Assembly (NCBI GenBank): GCA_026315105.1
Contig: CM048744.1
Location: 835,398,094-835,462,093, forward strand
DNA length: 64,000 nucleotides
Reading direction: 5' to 3'
Origin: Locusta migratoria
Lineage: Eukaryota; Arthropoda; Insecta; Orthoptera; Acrididae
The notes beneath the pieces are model-generated. The model saw nothing but the letters and a program-made list of their open reading frames with translations. It was not told the origin of the DNA and searched no databases. Below are positions 52,191 through 62,769 of the stretch, piece after piece (position 1 is the first letter of the stretch; each line of letters starts with the position of its first letter). The translations under genes were made by a program, and so were the position numbers.

Positions 52191-52586
52191 GGTGTTCCCA
52201 CGAGCAGCTGGGAAATAAGCGTCCACCCAGACAGAGCCCCGCTTGCCTGGGTAAGCCTTATACAACTGAGGTGCGGCAGGTTCCTCAGAGGTTGCTCGCT
52301 AGCGGCTGTTCAACCTCAACAGCCATCCATCTCTTCGGCACGTAGCACACCTTGAGATTTAGGTTTTTTTTTATAGAGGTTTGTACCGTCCTCGCGACCC
52401 GGGCGATTAAGCCAAGATCCCCGGGCTCTGAAACGTACAACGTTCCACTGTCGCGCCGAACGATGGTCGTTGAAGCACGCACAGAGCTTACGGTGTAGCG
52501 GACTGTTGGCGCGACACAGCCCACAGCTCAGGACCACGGGGTCGCCAAGCCCGTACTCAGCAAATTAATGCTGAGCCCCTGAGGGG
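52191..52586 (-). promoter_or_regulatory. I-type LINE 5' UTR (internal promoter expected)
   Basis: These ~400 bp precede ORF1. The extreme start contains an inverted repeat CCCCTCAGGGG, then CTCAGCATTAATTTGCTGAG, which can form two adjacent hairpins. I-type elements transcribe from an internal promoter at their 5' end; a specific initiator or downstream element cannot be proven here. Confidence 0.45.
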
Positions 52587-52598
52587 GATGATTTTCTT

Positions 52599-52990
52599 AT
52601 TGTAAATTACACGTCATTTCAAATCAATGGCGCACTGAAGAATTAACAAAAAGACATCTTTCTTCGTACGATAAATGAATAATCTAGTGTCTACAAATGC
52701 CATATTGGCATCGGTTAACATCGGCCATGAATAATATGAGATTAAATAATGCAATTCCTGTTAGCTGTAGCGTAGTGGGCAATGTGTTGGACTGTGACGC
52801 TGAAGGTCAGTGGTTCTGAACCCGCCAGTACCTAAACGTTTTTTTCCTAAAAGGGTTTCAGACACTGTTGTTAATTTTTTATTATTTAGATTATTATTTT
52901 GGTCCAAAAAGTTTGCAAAAACTTACAAGATTACAAATCTAAAGTGGGCCGTAAAACACGTCAGTGCGATTTTTTTAACGTAGATTTTAA
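52599..52990 (-). repeat. repeat X, copy 3, right part
   Basis: Reverse complement of the first half of repeat X, matching 441-845. It resumes at TTATTG right after the duplicated target GATGATTTTCTT. It includes the tRNA-like segment on the plus strand. Confidence 0.8.
52762..52826 (+). other. tRNA-like segment in repeat X (copy 3)
   Basis: TAGCTGTAGCGTAGTGGGCA at the A-box position and GGTCAGTGGTTCTGAACCC at the B-box position. Same layout as 587-652 (minus). It may be the remnant of a Pol III promoter that drives or drove X. Confidence 0.5.
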
Positions 52991-53045
52991 CTATAGTGTT
53001 TTAGTCTCAGTAGTTGGAAGGTGGTTGACATGTGAAAATTTGTTC

Positions 53046-53048
<3 letters not shown>

Positions 53049-53112
<64 letters not shown>

Positions 53113-53124
53113 GGGGGGGGGAAC
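53049..53124. repeat. (GA)n microsatellite with G-run
   Basis: About 29 GA units are followed by GGAGGG and a G-run (53110-53121). Any frame through it is an artefact. Confidence 0.95.
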
Positions 53125-53930
53125 AGACGCCACAATCCATAATTGTAAAGTCTTGAAGTCGAGGGGTTACTTACGCTGATTTCAGTGCGGATAACCTTGC
53201 ATTAAGTGAAACCAAGCCCGAGAGAGTGAAAAGCATTCATATATATAGCTGACGTAGCAGCAGACACTAGGTTTCGTTCGGATGTTTCATTTGACTGAAG
53301 AAACAACCGATACGCCAGTCAGTCGCAGCGGTGCGTATCTAAATGGATGGAATTATGTCCACGGTTGCCTAAATTCACCGCCGGCAGGCAAATGCTGCAG
53401 GGCGTCGTGACGTCGCCTGGGGCTGCTAACTGCCTCCCGACCTGCCGGCAAATTCATCGGCCGGTCAATCGCGTTAGGTAATCATATTAGCGCGCGACCC
53501 AAGCACAATTTGCAGATGCCGGGCACCGCCGCGCACGCCACGACACGCCATCGATTCCACGTTGCACTGGGAAACGGCAAACGCCTCGCTCAACTTTTAT
53601 ACTGCGTCAATTCGAAGTTCTAGGAACCCGACTGATCCAAGTGGTTTTAGGCAACAGTCGAAATTGTAGCACAATACTTTCAATTATATATGTATTTCTT
53701 AATTCTTGTAGAACTGTAATTTGATATTTAACGTGCCTTTTTTTACGTTCATAGTTACCAAGTAGGATCACATAATGGATTGAACTGCTGTTCTTTGTTG
53801 TTTTCCATTCTCCTAATGGCTAATACCCCAGTTTCTTTCTACATTCTTGTCATTTCTTCTGTTCATATTACCGATTTCTGATTTCTTTTGTCTTAAAAAC
53901 CTAGCAAATTTACTAGTTCAATTATTTAAC
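53125..53930. other. no gene seen; GC-rich 53330-53620
   Basis: A GC- and CpG-rich block (CCGCCGGCAGGCAAATGCTG, CTGCCTCCCGACCTGCCGGC, GCGTTAGGTAATCATATTAG) stands in AT-rich DNA. It is not repeated elsewhere in the window and might be conserved non-coding or regulatory DNA. No exon evidence was found. Confidence 0.35.
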
Positions 53931-54121
53931 AAAAATGTTCAAATTTTTGTTAAGCTTATGGGACTTAACTGTGGGGTCATCAGTCCCTAAACTTACAAAC
54001 TACCTTATACTAAAGACGACACGAACATCCATGCCCGAGGGGGGATTCGAACCCCTGTCCATATCGGCCGTGCAGACTGTGTGACTGGCGCGCCGCAGAC
54101 CGCTCGGACACCGCGGCCGGC
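53931..54121 (-). mobile_element. tRNA-derived SINE
   Basis: The minus strand has GCCGGCCGCGGTGTCCGAGC, B box GGGGTTCGAATCCCCC, CTCGGGCATGGATGTTCGTG, GGGACTGATGACCCCACAGT and a TTTTGTTAAATAAT junction. ATTATTTAA and ATTGTTTAAA on the two sides may be a decayed target duplication. A ~12 bp body deletion (no CTTATGAACTA) is shared with the 57.1 kb copy. Confidence 0.9.
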
Positions 54122-54534
54122 GCATTGTTTAAACCCTCCAGTTCTGAATTATATTAAAAATGGAACATATTCTACGACTTCTTCAGGTCTAGAAGATCCT
54201 GTTAATTGTTTGTCTGACCAAAATTAAAAATTTTCGTACTTGGTTTCAAAGTTTTCGAAAATGTTCAAAAATGTTTAACAAATTGCACACCGGCTCTGGA
54301 ACTCAGTTAACGATGTGAAATAAGGAGTCAACAGTTACATACGTCACAGCGTTTTCATTACGGAACTACTACCTCAAAGTGGAATTAGTAAAAAGAAAGA
54401 AAAAAAAAAAAGAAAAAATATAAACGTGTGTTATTTTGTCTATGGAATGCATATATCCTGTTCACAAAACAGGAGGTAAGAAAACTCCACTTGAGTTCTG
54501 TATCGCTGTTATTGAGAACATTATCGCGAAACAG

Positions 54535-54650
54535 GAAAGGGTCGCCACCGGACAGGAAAGGGTCGTTTGCGAAACACCAGAAAAGGGTCGTTTGCGAAAC
54601 ACCAGAAAAGGGTCGTTTGCGAAACACCAGAAAAGGGTCGTTTGCTTCAA
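54535..54650. repeat. 25 bp minisatellite, about 4 units
   Basis: The unit GGGTCGTTTGCGAAACACCA plus GAAAA starts at 54560, 54585, 54610 and 54635, with a degenerate earlier unit near 54538. Units are nearly identical, so the array is young. Since 25 is not a multiple of three, the frames through it are fortuitous. Confidence 0.92.
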
Positions 54651-54732
54651 AAGTAGCAGATCGTCCAGCTTCCAGCACCAATCCTGGGCGATTCATTGGC
54701 GGACATTTTCCTTCAAACATTCCAGCAACACC

Positions 54733-54734
54733 AG

Positions 54735-54775
<41 letters not shown>
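54733..54775. repeat. poly-A tract
   Basis: A run of about 40 adenines close to the minisatellite. It may be the tail of an unrecognised retrocopy, but no parent sequence is apparent upstream. Confidence 0.9.
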
Positions 54776-54776
<1 letters not shown>

Positions 54777-54849
54777 AGCATCCAACAAGAACTTGTGCAA
54801 TGTGTAGCCGTGTTCAATAAAGTAACTTTTCCATTAATAAAAAATTATA

Positions 54850-56430
54850 AATTTTTGGAACAGAAATTGTAAAAGAAAGCAATGAGTTGACAAAGTTTTA
54901 TCGCAATCTGATATACGGTATGAGCGTGCATTAAATACTAACAGAAAAAGAAAATGTTTAATATGTTAGTGACGACCTGAAAGCAACAGTTAAGTTTGGC
55001 AGCCAACTCTGGCCAGTGCTCGGAACAAGAAAGCAGTGCTAGACCGTGTGGCGGTGCAGCTCGGTGTCCGGCGCCAGCAGCTGTATGTGTGTGGGTGGGA
55101 GGAAGGCCGCAGATTGGGGCGCGGCGCGGGTCACCGAGCATCCGACGGCCCCACCCGGCCGGAAGGCTGCCGTCATACAAATAAAAAACAGCAGTGGCGA
55201 GGGGCCAAACACTGCCGGGCAGGTGATGCCGACACCGGGTCAAGGCTGCCTGAGGTCTCGCCGACAGCTCTCCTGCTGCTTGCGAAAGGGCAGCTCTCGC
55301 CAAAATTGAAAAACCTACCCACTATGTTAGAAATTCTAACGGATTTCTGCAGCAATGTTACGACGCAAACATTGTCACATGGAAATGTGTTAAGATCTTG
55401 GTTCGCTCACTTTAACAAGACGGAATAAGGTCATCAGCCGGTAGCAGGAAAAGCTCACCCGCCTTGCGTGATGACGGCAGCAGCTGCGTCGGCAAGTCGG
55501 AAAGCCTACCGTCAGCGAACTGTGTGTGAGTGGAATGTCTGTCAGACAGGGACGCAGCTAGTAAACATTTCATAACTACACGTAACTCTGGCACAAGAGT
55601 TAATAAGACCGCGGATGCGTCAGCGGTAAAGACACATCGGGCGAACACTGCATTTTCAAAGGGAACACATTCAAAACGTTTCATGCATCATAGCTTCAGC
55701 CAATTTTATGTCTAAATACTCCCATATTTAGAAGTAGCAGTCACTTGGTCTTCTGAATCGACGATGCCCAGGAGGTAGTCGTCAATTCACTGGCCTAATC
55801 GTTGGGCTCAGTCTGTCACAGATAGTACATACGGGTAGCTGCTAGAGGCAGCTAAGAGATGGAGTCTGGTCGAGGCCACACGTCACACTCATCGTCTGGG
55901 AAGATGGTGATCCGCTGTGCTGACGACTTCAACCTCTATGGTGGTTGCCTGAGGCCAGCGCAGTCTTCAGTGGTTGGCTAGTAAAGGCCAATGTTCCTGT
56001 CGTCGAGTCAGCACTCTGGTGCTAATACGGCCAGCCGGTGTCCCGAGTCGGGAACCAGCACGATATCCGACTTCAGAGGTGTCCCTGCGTGGATCCACTG
56101 GCCGCTGCATAGCCTGGTGAAGGGATAGAGCACTTCACAATAAGTCTTTGCATCGCTTCCCGGCATCGCGGGCACTACCAGCATACGAAACACCAAGGTT
56201 GCAGCTCTAAGGCGACGTCATCTACTGCTCTAGCTCCTGTCGAGCTAGCGCCTTCATCAAACTTACGTATGTTACGGAATAAAATGTGTCAACTATAATT
56301 CTGTTTCACTAGCGTCCCATGACGCTCCACCAGGTACCACGCCTCATCCTGATCTATAGCTGGGAACACACCGCTCGGCCCCAGCAGTAATATCAAAACC
56401 AGGGAAGAAATGAGCGAAAGTTCTTAACAA
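54850..56430. other. no gene recognised
   Basis: A GC-rich block at 55030-55310 and a mixed block at 55740-56330 hold only short frames. An AATAAAA at 56278 and a long featureless tract invite an LTR guess, but no inverted TG/CA ends, primer-binding site or second copy was found. Confidence 0.35.
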
Positions 56431-56431
56431 T

Positions 56432-56872
56432 TGTTGTTGTTGCTGTTGTTTTCAGTCCGGAGACTGGTTTGATGCGGCTCTGTACCCTACTATATCCTGA
56501 GCAAGCGTCTTCATCTCATAAGAACGGCAACCTACATCCATTTGAATCTGCTTACTGTATTCATATCTGTCTCCCTCTGCGATTTTTACCTCACACACTT
56601 TCCTCCTATGCTATATTAACGATTCCTCTATGTATAACAATGCGATACCTTCTTTTAGTTAAGGGTTTCCAGAAATTCCTTTTCTCCCAATTCTGTTCAG
56701 TACCACCTCATTAGTTACGCAATCCACCCACCTAATCTTCAGCATTCTTCTGTAGTACCACATTACAAAAGCTTTTATCCTCTTCCTGTCCACTGTTGAT
56801 CGTCCATGTTTCACTCCAATACAAGGCAACATTGCACACAAATACCTTCAGAAACGATTTCTTTACACTTAA
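56432..56872 (-). pseudogene. RTE/BovB-like LINE 3' end, family B
   Basis: The minus strand contains RKRIKAFVMWYYRRMLKIRW, VDCVTNEVVLNRIGRKGISG and, at the 3' side, the CATCAAACCAGTCTCCGGAC block with AACAGCAACAACAACAA tail. Several small deletions (for example around 56520) break it. 5' truncation is near 56872. Confidence 0.78.
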
Positions 56873-56989
56873 TATTGATAACAAAAAATCACCATTTATG
56901 TTGATCAATTAAAAATATAAATATTAAGACAAAGGAATTCACAACATTAGCTGCTGGACGGCAGTGAATTAATCAATGGCAGAAGTTTA

Positions 56990-57043
56990 AAATGTGTGCC
57001 ATGTCGAGAATCGAACCTAGGTCTCCTGCTTACTAGCCAAAGA
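56990..57043 (-). other. tRNA-like B-box fragment
   Basis: The minus strand reads GGCTAGTAAGCAGGAGACCT, AGGTTCGATTCTCGACATGG, a tRNA 3' half with a recognisable B box. The 5' half is cut by the SINE insertion at 57056. It is probably part of another tRNA-derived repeat. Confidence 0.45.
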
Positions 57044-57055
57044 TTGTCAATTTTC

Positions 57056-57232
57056 AAAATGTTTGTAAAGCTTATGGGACTTAACTGCGGGGTCATCAGT
57101 CCCTAAACTTACAAACTACCTTAAACTAAAGACGACACAAACATCCATGCCCGAGAGGGGATTCGAACCCCCGACCCTAGCGGTCGTGCAGACTGACTGG
57201 CGCGCAGCTGACCGCTCGGCCACTGCAGCCGG
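57056..57232 (-). mobile_element. tRNA-derived SINE with 12 bp target duplication
   Basis: TTGTCAATTTTC occurs at 57044-57055 and 57233-57244. The minus strand has CCGGCTGCAGTGGCCGAGCG, B box GTCGGGGGTTCGAATCCCC, CTCGGGCATGGATGTTTGTG and GGGACTGATGACCCCGCAGT. It shares the shortened body with the 53.9 kb copy. Confidence 0.93.
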
Positions 57233-57419
57233 TTGTCAATTTTCCCCATTAATTTAGCTCAATGCGCACTGGCACATCGTACCTCTCGTTTATGACGTTT
57301 TACGATCATTGTTCTCGAGCCTCGTTACTAGACTGGCAGTGATATAACATTGGTAGTAGAAGCTTGAACAGACCACGTTTATACTGGGTCGAGCACAGAA
57401 AGTAGACCGCGTGAGTCCA

Positions 57420-58005
57420 AAAACTGAAAATTACATTTATTGGAGACGTCGGAAGTGACCCCTGCAACATCATTACACAGCTGTGCACGCCCACCTTGCA
57501 GGAGGCGAGATAACGGCGGCACTTTCACGGATCAGTGTTGTCTTTCATTTCTTGTGTTGTGTGTCGATTTGTTTCGTAAACCTTGCTTTTCGAGGGTTCT
57601 CACAGGAAGAAAAACTAACACGTTCTCACCTCCGGCGAACGTGATGGCCACAACTTTTTTCTGGCAGTTCGTTCCTCGCAGAAGATATCATCGACACATT
57701 TCAGGAATACTTTAGAGGAGTGGCATGGACCCTATCTTGCTGGAACAACTAATATCGTCTAACATATTCAGTAATTCGGGCGCAAACGTATCAAACATTC
57801 CACATATACAACCGCGTAGACGGCAACATCGAATAATATCTTTCGAATCATGCGCGTTCCTGTTATACCACACAAACCGCAGATTTTTTTTAATCGCGGA
57901 GTGGCTGCTGCCACATAATGTCTGGGTTCTCCGTTGCCCAGTATCTCGTCTTACATGAATTCTCATTGCCGGAAAGATGATACCATGCTTCATCGCTCAC
58001 TATGT
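57420..58005 (-). pseudogene. Tc1/mariner-superfamily transposase, C-terminal half
   Basis: Reading the minus strand across frames: SDEAWYHLSGNENSCKTRYW (near 57985; DE of the catalytic domain), ENPDIMWQQPLRD, LFQQDRVHATPL (near 57740; second Asp region with the usual GA lost), and a distal part matching VYETNPHTTQEMKDN (near 57560). Many stops and frameshifts are present. The layout fits long-spacer mariner relatives in insects. Termini are not identified; a TTTTTGGACTCACGCGG stretch near 57420 could be the edge. Confidence 0.62.
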
Positions 58006-58311
58006 AATGTAAAAGGTCTAACATACTCGATGTTATTCAAAAGCAATGTCACGCGATATCCCTATGAATCAAGACTTTCCGCCAACAACTCCTACCTCCG
58101 TTAATTTACGGGTCTACTACTTCGGGCTCTGAATAAGACAAGTATCTGCAGTAACTTCTGGTACACGAAATATTCTCTGTCGTTTTACGTTTTGTCCAGA
58201 TCCGAATTATTCTCATTGTTTGTAGTCCCCTATCCGTATACTCGTCCCCGAAAAATTCTATACTTTAATACAACCAGTTTCCGCACGTTTCCGTATTTTT
58301 AATTATTTCAA

Positions 58312-58468
58312 AAATCAAATATTTGGAAAACTACTGGACCAGACGACTATGGTCATCGGTCCCTAGAGTTGCAAACTACTTAAACTTACAATGAGGACAA
58401 CACAAACACTGGAGCCTCCGGCGGGAATGACCGTAGTATGACGCCTTTAGACCACGCGACTTAATCAT
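58312..58468 (-). mobile_element. degenerate tRNA-SINE
   Basis: ACTACTGGACCAGACGACTA, TGGTCATCGGTCCCTAGAGT and TGCAAACTACTTAAACTTAC match the SINE body. The head retains only GCCTTTAGACCACGCGAC. The B box is damaged and there is no target duplication. Confidence 0.6.
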
Positions 58469-58469
58469 T

Positions 58470-59300
58470 TCTTCTATCGGGGAAGTAATTTTGCAGACCA
58501 CAGACAGAAACGCGTAGTTTCACTGATTAAATGCTGAGCGAAGAATACTAACAATCGGTAGTTGCATACAAGATTCCATTGTATGCTGTTTATTCAGAAG
58601 TAAGTCACAATATTGCATTCGCATTGAAGGGGGAGTCTGACTACTGTTAATTGAGCGACCCTGTACTTAAACTGGGCAGTTCCAGATAACGTGGCCACGA
58701 AGACCTCCAAACAAGATACCTCACTCCTTCATGCGCCCATTCCCTGCCGCTTGGAGCCCCATACACATCTCACCGCCACGACGCGTGCGTCAGAAGTAAC
58801 CACGCCTGTGGCTACGTGCTTCTAATTCTATCAACGCAACACCCAAAGGCGACCTCCGATTTTAACACTACGATATTATACTAAGTACTGGCCTGGTAAA
58901 ACACGTTATAAATATAACTCAATGGCCATCTTTACTTCCCTACCTGTCACCTACCCAAATCGTTCATTGTTCTTGGCCTTCGCCTTCAAAGAGAAGACCG
59001 AGACGACACCGCACGTACACATACCACAAAGCGAAAATCGTCGGCATATTCTTCATTCACAATTGAACGAAGCCATACGATGCCGTACGTGTTTCTAATT
59101 ACAAGTCCGTATTAAGATGTCAAGAAAACGCATCTAACGTTCCGTATTTCAAGCCGAGCTCTCTTGCTGTTACATAAACTGACGAAAAGTACCTAGACGC
59201 ATTACTATTTCAACGAAGACCATCCTACCGTATGATACCGGTTACAATGTATTGTACAAAAGAAATGACCGCTCCCCCAGTAGGGAAAAATGAAAATGAC
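58470..59300. other. no gene seen
   Basis: No open frame, repeat or RNA motif of note. Confidence 0.4.
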
Positions 59301-59317
59301 TAAAATTATTTTACTTC

Positions 59318-59472
59318 ATCACCACCACCATCATCATCGCATCACCACCACCACCACCATCATCGCACCATCATCGCATCACCACCACCACCATCATCGC
59401 ATCACCACCACCACCACCACCACCATCATCATCATCGCATCACCACCACCACCACCATCATCATCATCGCAT

Positions 59473-59503
<31 letters not shown>

Positions 59504-59577
59504 GCATCACCACCACCACCACCATCATCGCATCATCACCATCATATCATCATCATATCATCATCATCATCGCATCT
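59318..59577. repeat. CAC/CAT trinucleotide array with CATCGCATCACC higher-order units
   Basis: About 260 bp made of CAC and CAT triplets, punctuated by CATCATCGCATCACCACCAC units. The punctuation CGCATC recurs about nine times, giving a loose higher-order pattern of 20-60 bp. A frame through it would encode His and Ile or Thr runs, but nothing upstream looks like a gene. Confidence 0.92.
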
Positions 59578-59579
59578 TG

Positions 59580-60939
59580 TAGAACGTCGTCAGGAAAAGG
59601 CTAAGAGTGCACTAATGCACACACAATTTTATGAGAAAGTGTAGTGTTCTTTAGATGGCTAACGGGAGGAAAAAAGAAGTGGTGGGAACCCAGGGTAGTT
59701 GGGCGCAACGTGTTTTACAATCGAATAAAAAAAGTTTCGGAATGCAGTTACGACAGTGGAGACGGGAAAACTTGGCAACAAACTAGGTTACAGCGCTGTT
59801 AACTCCACGACCCCCCTACCTTTCCCAGTCCGCGCTAGAGGTCCGTTCGCAACAATGTTCCTAACGAACAGGAAATCTAAAATAAAGGACGAAACTAATA
59901 TGCAATCCAATGAGTACGAAATAATATTACTGGTTTCACCACGGCATCTATTGTTCTGTTAAACTCATCATGTTGTCACGTAATAGTGTTTTGCGTAGTA
60001 ATCTACGCACGGAAAACAATAACCACAGATAGGTACAAATAAATTAATCAAGGAAACTTTAGAAACTCGTCCCACTGCAATGTTAATCACATTTGAGACC
60101 TCGATACACACACATCGCAGTTATGGCTGCAATTCGTAAAGGCAGGACTTATTCAGGACAAATTGTAAAGAAACTCGGTAACCAAACGTTTCACACTGAA
60201 AACAGAAATATAATATTACTTTTCAACTCTTTCAGTTCTGATTTTTTTTCTTCTGGAGGACGGAAATTATTTTTTATGCTCTGCTTCTCTTAAGTTATTT
60301 TTTGATGACTTAGAAACAAGATTTATACAATTGTACTGTACAATTGTGTACATTGAAAAATAAGGTTTCCTTTTATGGGCTAAAATAATTTTGAAGTACT
60401 GACTGTTGCAATACGAAACTGACTGATTAATCATTAACTCGGAAAATTAGTACTCCTTTCAGTTATAAAGTGGAATAGACCTAACCCAAATCTTCCCTAT
60501 ATTCTGCAGTTCACAAATTGTTGCACAATGCAACTTTCAGTTGATGGTATTTCTACGCTCATCCACCGCAGATGACAGTGCGTATGTGTGATGAAAAGAT
60601 GGAACACCGACAGTCGTAAATATGTTTCTAAGGAGAAAAAAGTTTCTGCTGCAGTTTAGAGTCATTAGAAGGTTTGTAACAATTGTGACCAGTGGTTCTG
60701 TAAAGAATAAACTATACAATTATGTATGTATCCATGCTCTCAGAATTCCACAACACGACGAACTGATAAATAATCACAGGCAAATAATTCCTCGCAAACA
60801 TTAAATCTGCAATTTCTAGGTGAAATTTCGGAACCATCTATAAACATAATAATAGCTCGCCGATGTCTGTCCATAGATATTTAAGGAAACAACATGATCA
60901 GAGGCCAAAATAATTTTAGTATTTTTGTCTGGCTCACCG
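59580..60939. other. no gene seen
   Basis: AT-rich DNA. Small palindrome ACAATTGTACTGTACAATTGT near 60328. No gene recognised. Confidence 0.4.
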
Positions 60940-61278
60940 TTCTGTTCACAGATGAGTCAAGATGATGTGTTCATCAAGACAAATGTCATTCCTTTATCTG
61001 CAGAAAACGCAGTACTCCAAACAATCCAGCCTATGTGCAGAAAACACAGTTTGATGGTGGTGAACGATGGTGTAGAAAAGGGTCAGTATTGGCGAACGCA
61101 CTGAACTCTATGACGTTCAGAATGGCATTTTGACTGCCCAGAGGTATAGAGAAGAGACCCTTCGACGTTTTGTTCTACCGTACGCAGATGCCATAGAAGA
61201 TGGGTTTCTTGTGGAAGACGATAACGCTCGTCACCACACAGCTAAACTGGTTGACAACATGCTTGAAGTTAAATAACC
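60940..61278 (+). pseudogene. Tc1-like transposase, catalytic fragment
   Basis: Across frames: FTDESR (near 60948; first catalytic Asp), HQDKCHSF, KRSTPNNPAYVQKTQFDGGE, RWC, then from 61118 GILTAQRYREETLRRFVLPY, ADAIEDGFLVEDDNARHHTA (near 61210; second Asp in DDNAR) and KLVDNMLEV. The frame is then cut at TTAA by a piggyBac-like insertion. The remaining C-terminus reappears at 63380. Two or more frameshifts occur before the cut. Confidence 0.85.
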
Positions 61279-61531
61279 TTGAATAACATAAAAGAAATAT
61301 GCATTTCCTCAAAAAACCACAACACAAAATAACCACAGTCTTAAATTAAACAATAACAGTTTAAAGTTCATATAACGCAAAAATCCACCATATTCCAAAA
61401 CCACGTACAATTAATAATGTTTAAAACTAAAATCGGTATCACAAAATTCAACGGAAGTTTCTCATTTTTTACGGTATAATTTAGATAAATTTTGTTGTTG
61501 TTGCCGACGACACACTGGCAACTTACAGAAA

Positions 61532-61735
61532 TCACGCTACATTTTTTGTAGTCTCAAATATAACAGTAAGTACTTTTGGGAACAGCTTGCTCAATTTCTC
61601 TAAGAGCTGCCTCTGCAGGTGGCGTCTATAAATACTGTCCCGTAGGTCACTGAGAATTGATGTGTCAAGCATAGCCTTCATCCAAGGTGCTGTAAGGTGT
61701 TCAGAAAGCGTCAACATAAACTCAAATCGGGACAA
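61532..61735 (-). pseudogene. possible piggyBac transposase C-terminal fragment
   Basis: The 67-residue frame has SRFEFMLTLSEHLTAPWMKA, MLDTSILSDLRDSIYRRHL, resembling the LSE.L..PWM..RL.....L...LRD.I stretch that precedes the Cys-rich tail in piggyBac-type transposases. The TTAA-flanked context supports this. The match is short and the catalytic part is missing, so it is tentative. Confidence 0.35.
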
Positions 61736-62002
61736 TGGTTTTATTTGATCGTTGTGTCCCTTTCCCTTGGTTTTTGTAAAGTTATGGAGGTCTCGGAGGC
61801 CTAGTTGTTTACCTGAACGGGCCGAGAGGGGCGGAAGTGTTGTGCACTGTACACCAGCTCAGAGACAGCTAACTAGCGGAGGCTTACGTGCGAGTGACGT
61901 CCCCTCCAGCTGTGTTGGAGCGGGATTAGACAGGTCTGAGTGAGCATCTGGGCCTCAGAGGTCCTGGTGTGGCCGGCAGGGTTAAGTACGTTGAGTGAGC
62001 TG

Positions 62003-62152
62003 GGGCCGGCCGCAGTGGCCAAGCGTTCTGCCCTGGGGCATGGAAATTTGTGCCGTCCTTAGTAATAGGTAGTTCATAAGTAGTTTGTCAGTTTAGGGAC
62101 TGATGCCCCGTAGTTGAGTCCCATAAGCTCTACAAACATTTGAACATTTTGA
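62003..62152 (+). mobile_element. tRNA-derived SINE lacking most of its tRNA head
   Basis: GGGCCGGCCGCAGTGGCCAA opens it, but sequence jumps from the A box directly to CTGGGGCATGGAAATTTGTG. About 45 bp, including the B box, are deleted. The body (GGGACTGATGCCCCGTAGTT) and tail (CAAACATTTGAACATTTTG) are normal. This is the only plus-strand copy in the window. Confidence 0.88.
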
Positions 62153-62162
62153 GTAAGCTTCG

Positions 62163-62226
62163 CACTTCATTTGTTCAGTTCTTTCAACTTCAAGCATGTT
62201 GTCGACCAGTTTAGCTGTGGGGTAGC
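62163..62226 (-). pseudogene. inverted Tc1 transposase piece
   Basis: The minus strand reads YPTAKLVDNMLEVERTEQMK then CEAYS. It overlaps the end of the 61.2 kb fragment (TAKLVDNMLEV) and runs on beyond the TTAA insertion point. It therefore comes from a Tc1 copy without the insertion at that site, and is inverted relative to the flanking Tc1. Confidence 0.7.
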
Positions 62227-62505
62227 TCGTGAAGAAATTGAGCAAGAAGCTATTCCCAAAAGAACTTAATGTAAAATTTGAGACTACAAAAAACGAAATA
62301 AAAAATGCAGCGTGATTTCTGTAAGTTGCCAGTGTGTAGTCAGCAACAACAACAAAATTTGTACAAATTGTACCGGTAAAAAATGACAAACTTCCGTTGA
62401 ATTCTGTGATACCGATTTTAGTTTTAAACTTTATTAATTGTAGGTGGTTTTCGAATATGATGGATTTTTTGCCTTATATGAAGTTTAATTGTTGCCAGCA
62501 TGATA

Positions 62506-62769
62506 TTAAAGTACCTGGGAAGCAGGTTGCTAGCCTTACTTGTTCAGGGCCCCACTGGGTTTCACCCCTAACGGTTGAGGGACTAACCGGTGGATTTTGT
62601 AGTCTTTGCCGTCTGAGCACAAAGGTGGCCACGACTCAGAATATGTCCGAGATGCCCAACCTTATTCCAAAGTAACTGGTATCCCAACTGTCAGGACCAC
62701 TTACCTGGCCCCTCATACGTTTCCCGCGGTTCATGAACTACGACATGACTACTGATACCCACATCATGA
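62506..62769. other. unassigned insertion in the right arm
   Basis: Interrupts the piggyBac-like right arm together with the LINE end that follows. Contains CCACTGGGTTTCACCCC and TCAGGACCACTTACC; no match within the window. Confidence 0.35.

Larger units (their letters stand above)
46621..52586 (-). mobile_element. near full-length I-type LINE
   Basis: GATGATTTTCTT occurs at 46609-46620 and 52587-52598, an exact 12 bp target-site duplication. The 5' end (minus strand) is CCCCTCAGGGGCTCAGCATT. A 5' UTR of ~400 bp, ORF1, a 19 bp gap, ORF2 and a ~320 bp 3' UTR ending in CAACAACAAC follow. Zinc-knuckle ORF1, AP endonuclease, reverse transcriptase and RNase H in this order are diagnostic of the I group. 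Length (5,966 bp) suggests little or no 5' truncation. Mutations make it non-autonomous now. Confidence 0.92.

Noticed and set aside
55740..56340. solo LTR of a retrovirus-like element
   Set aside because: An AATAAAA signal is present, but there are no TG/CA ends, no primer-binding site, no short target duplication and no second copy.
59290..59604. His-rich 104-codon frame
   Set aside because: It is a translation of the CAC/CAT array only; there is no flanking coding signal.
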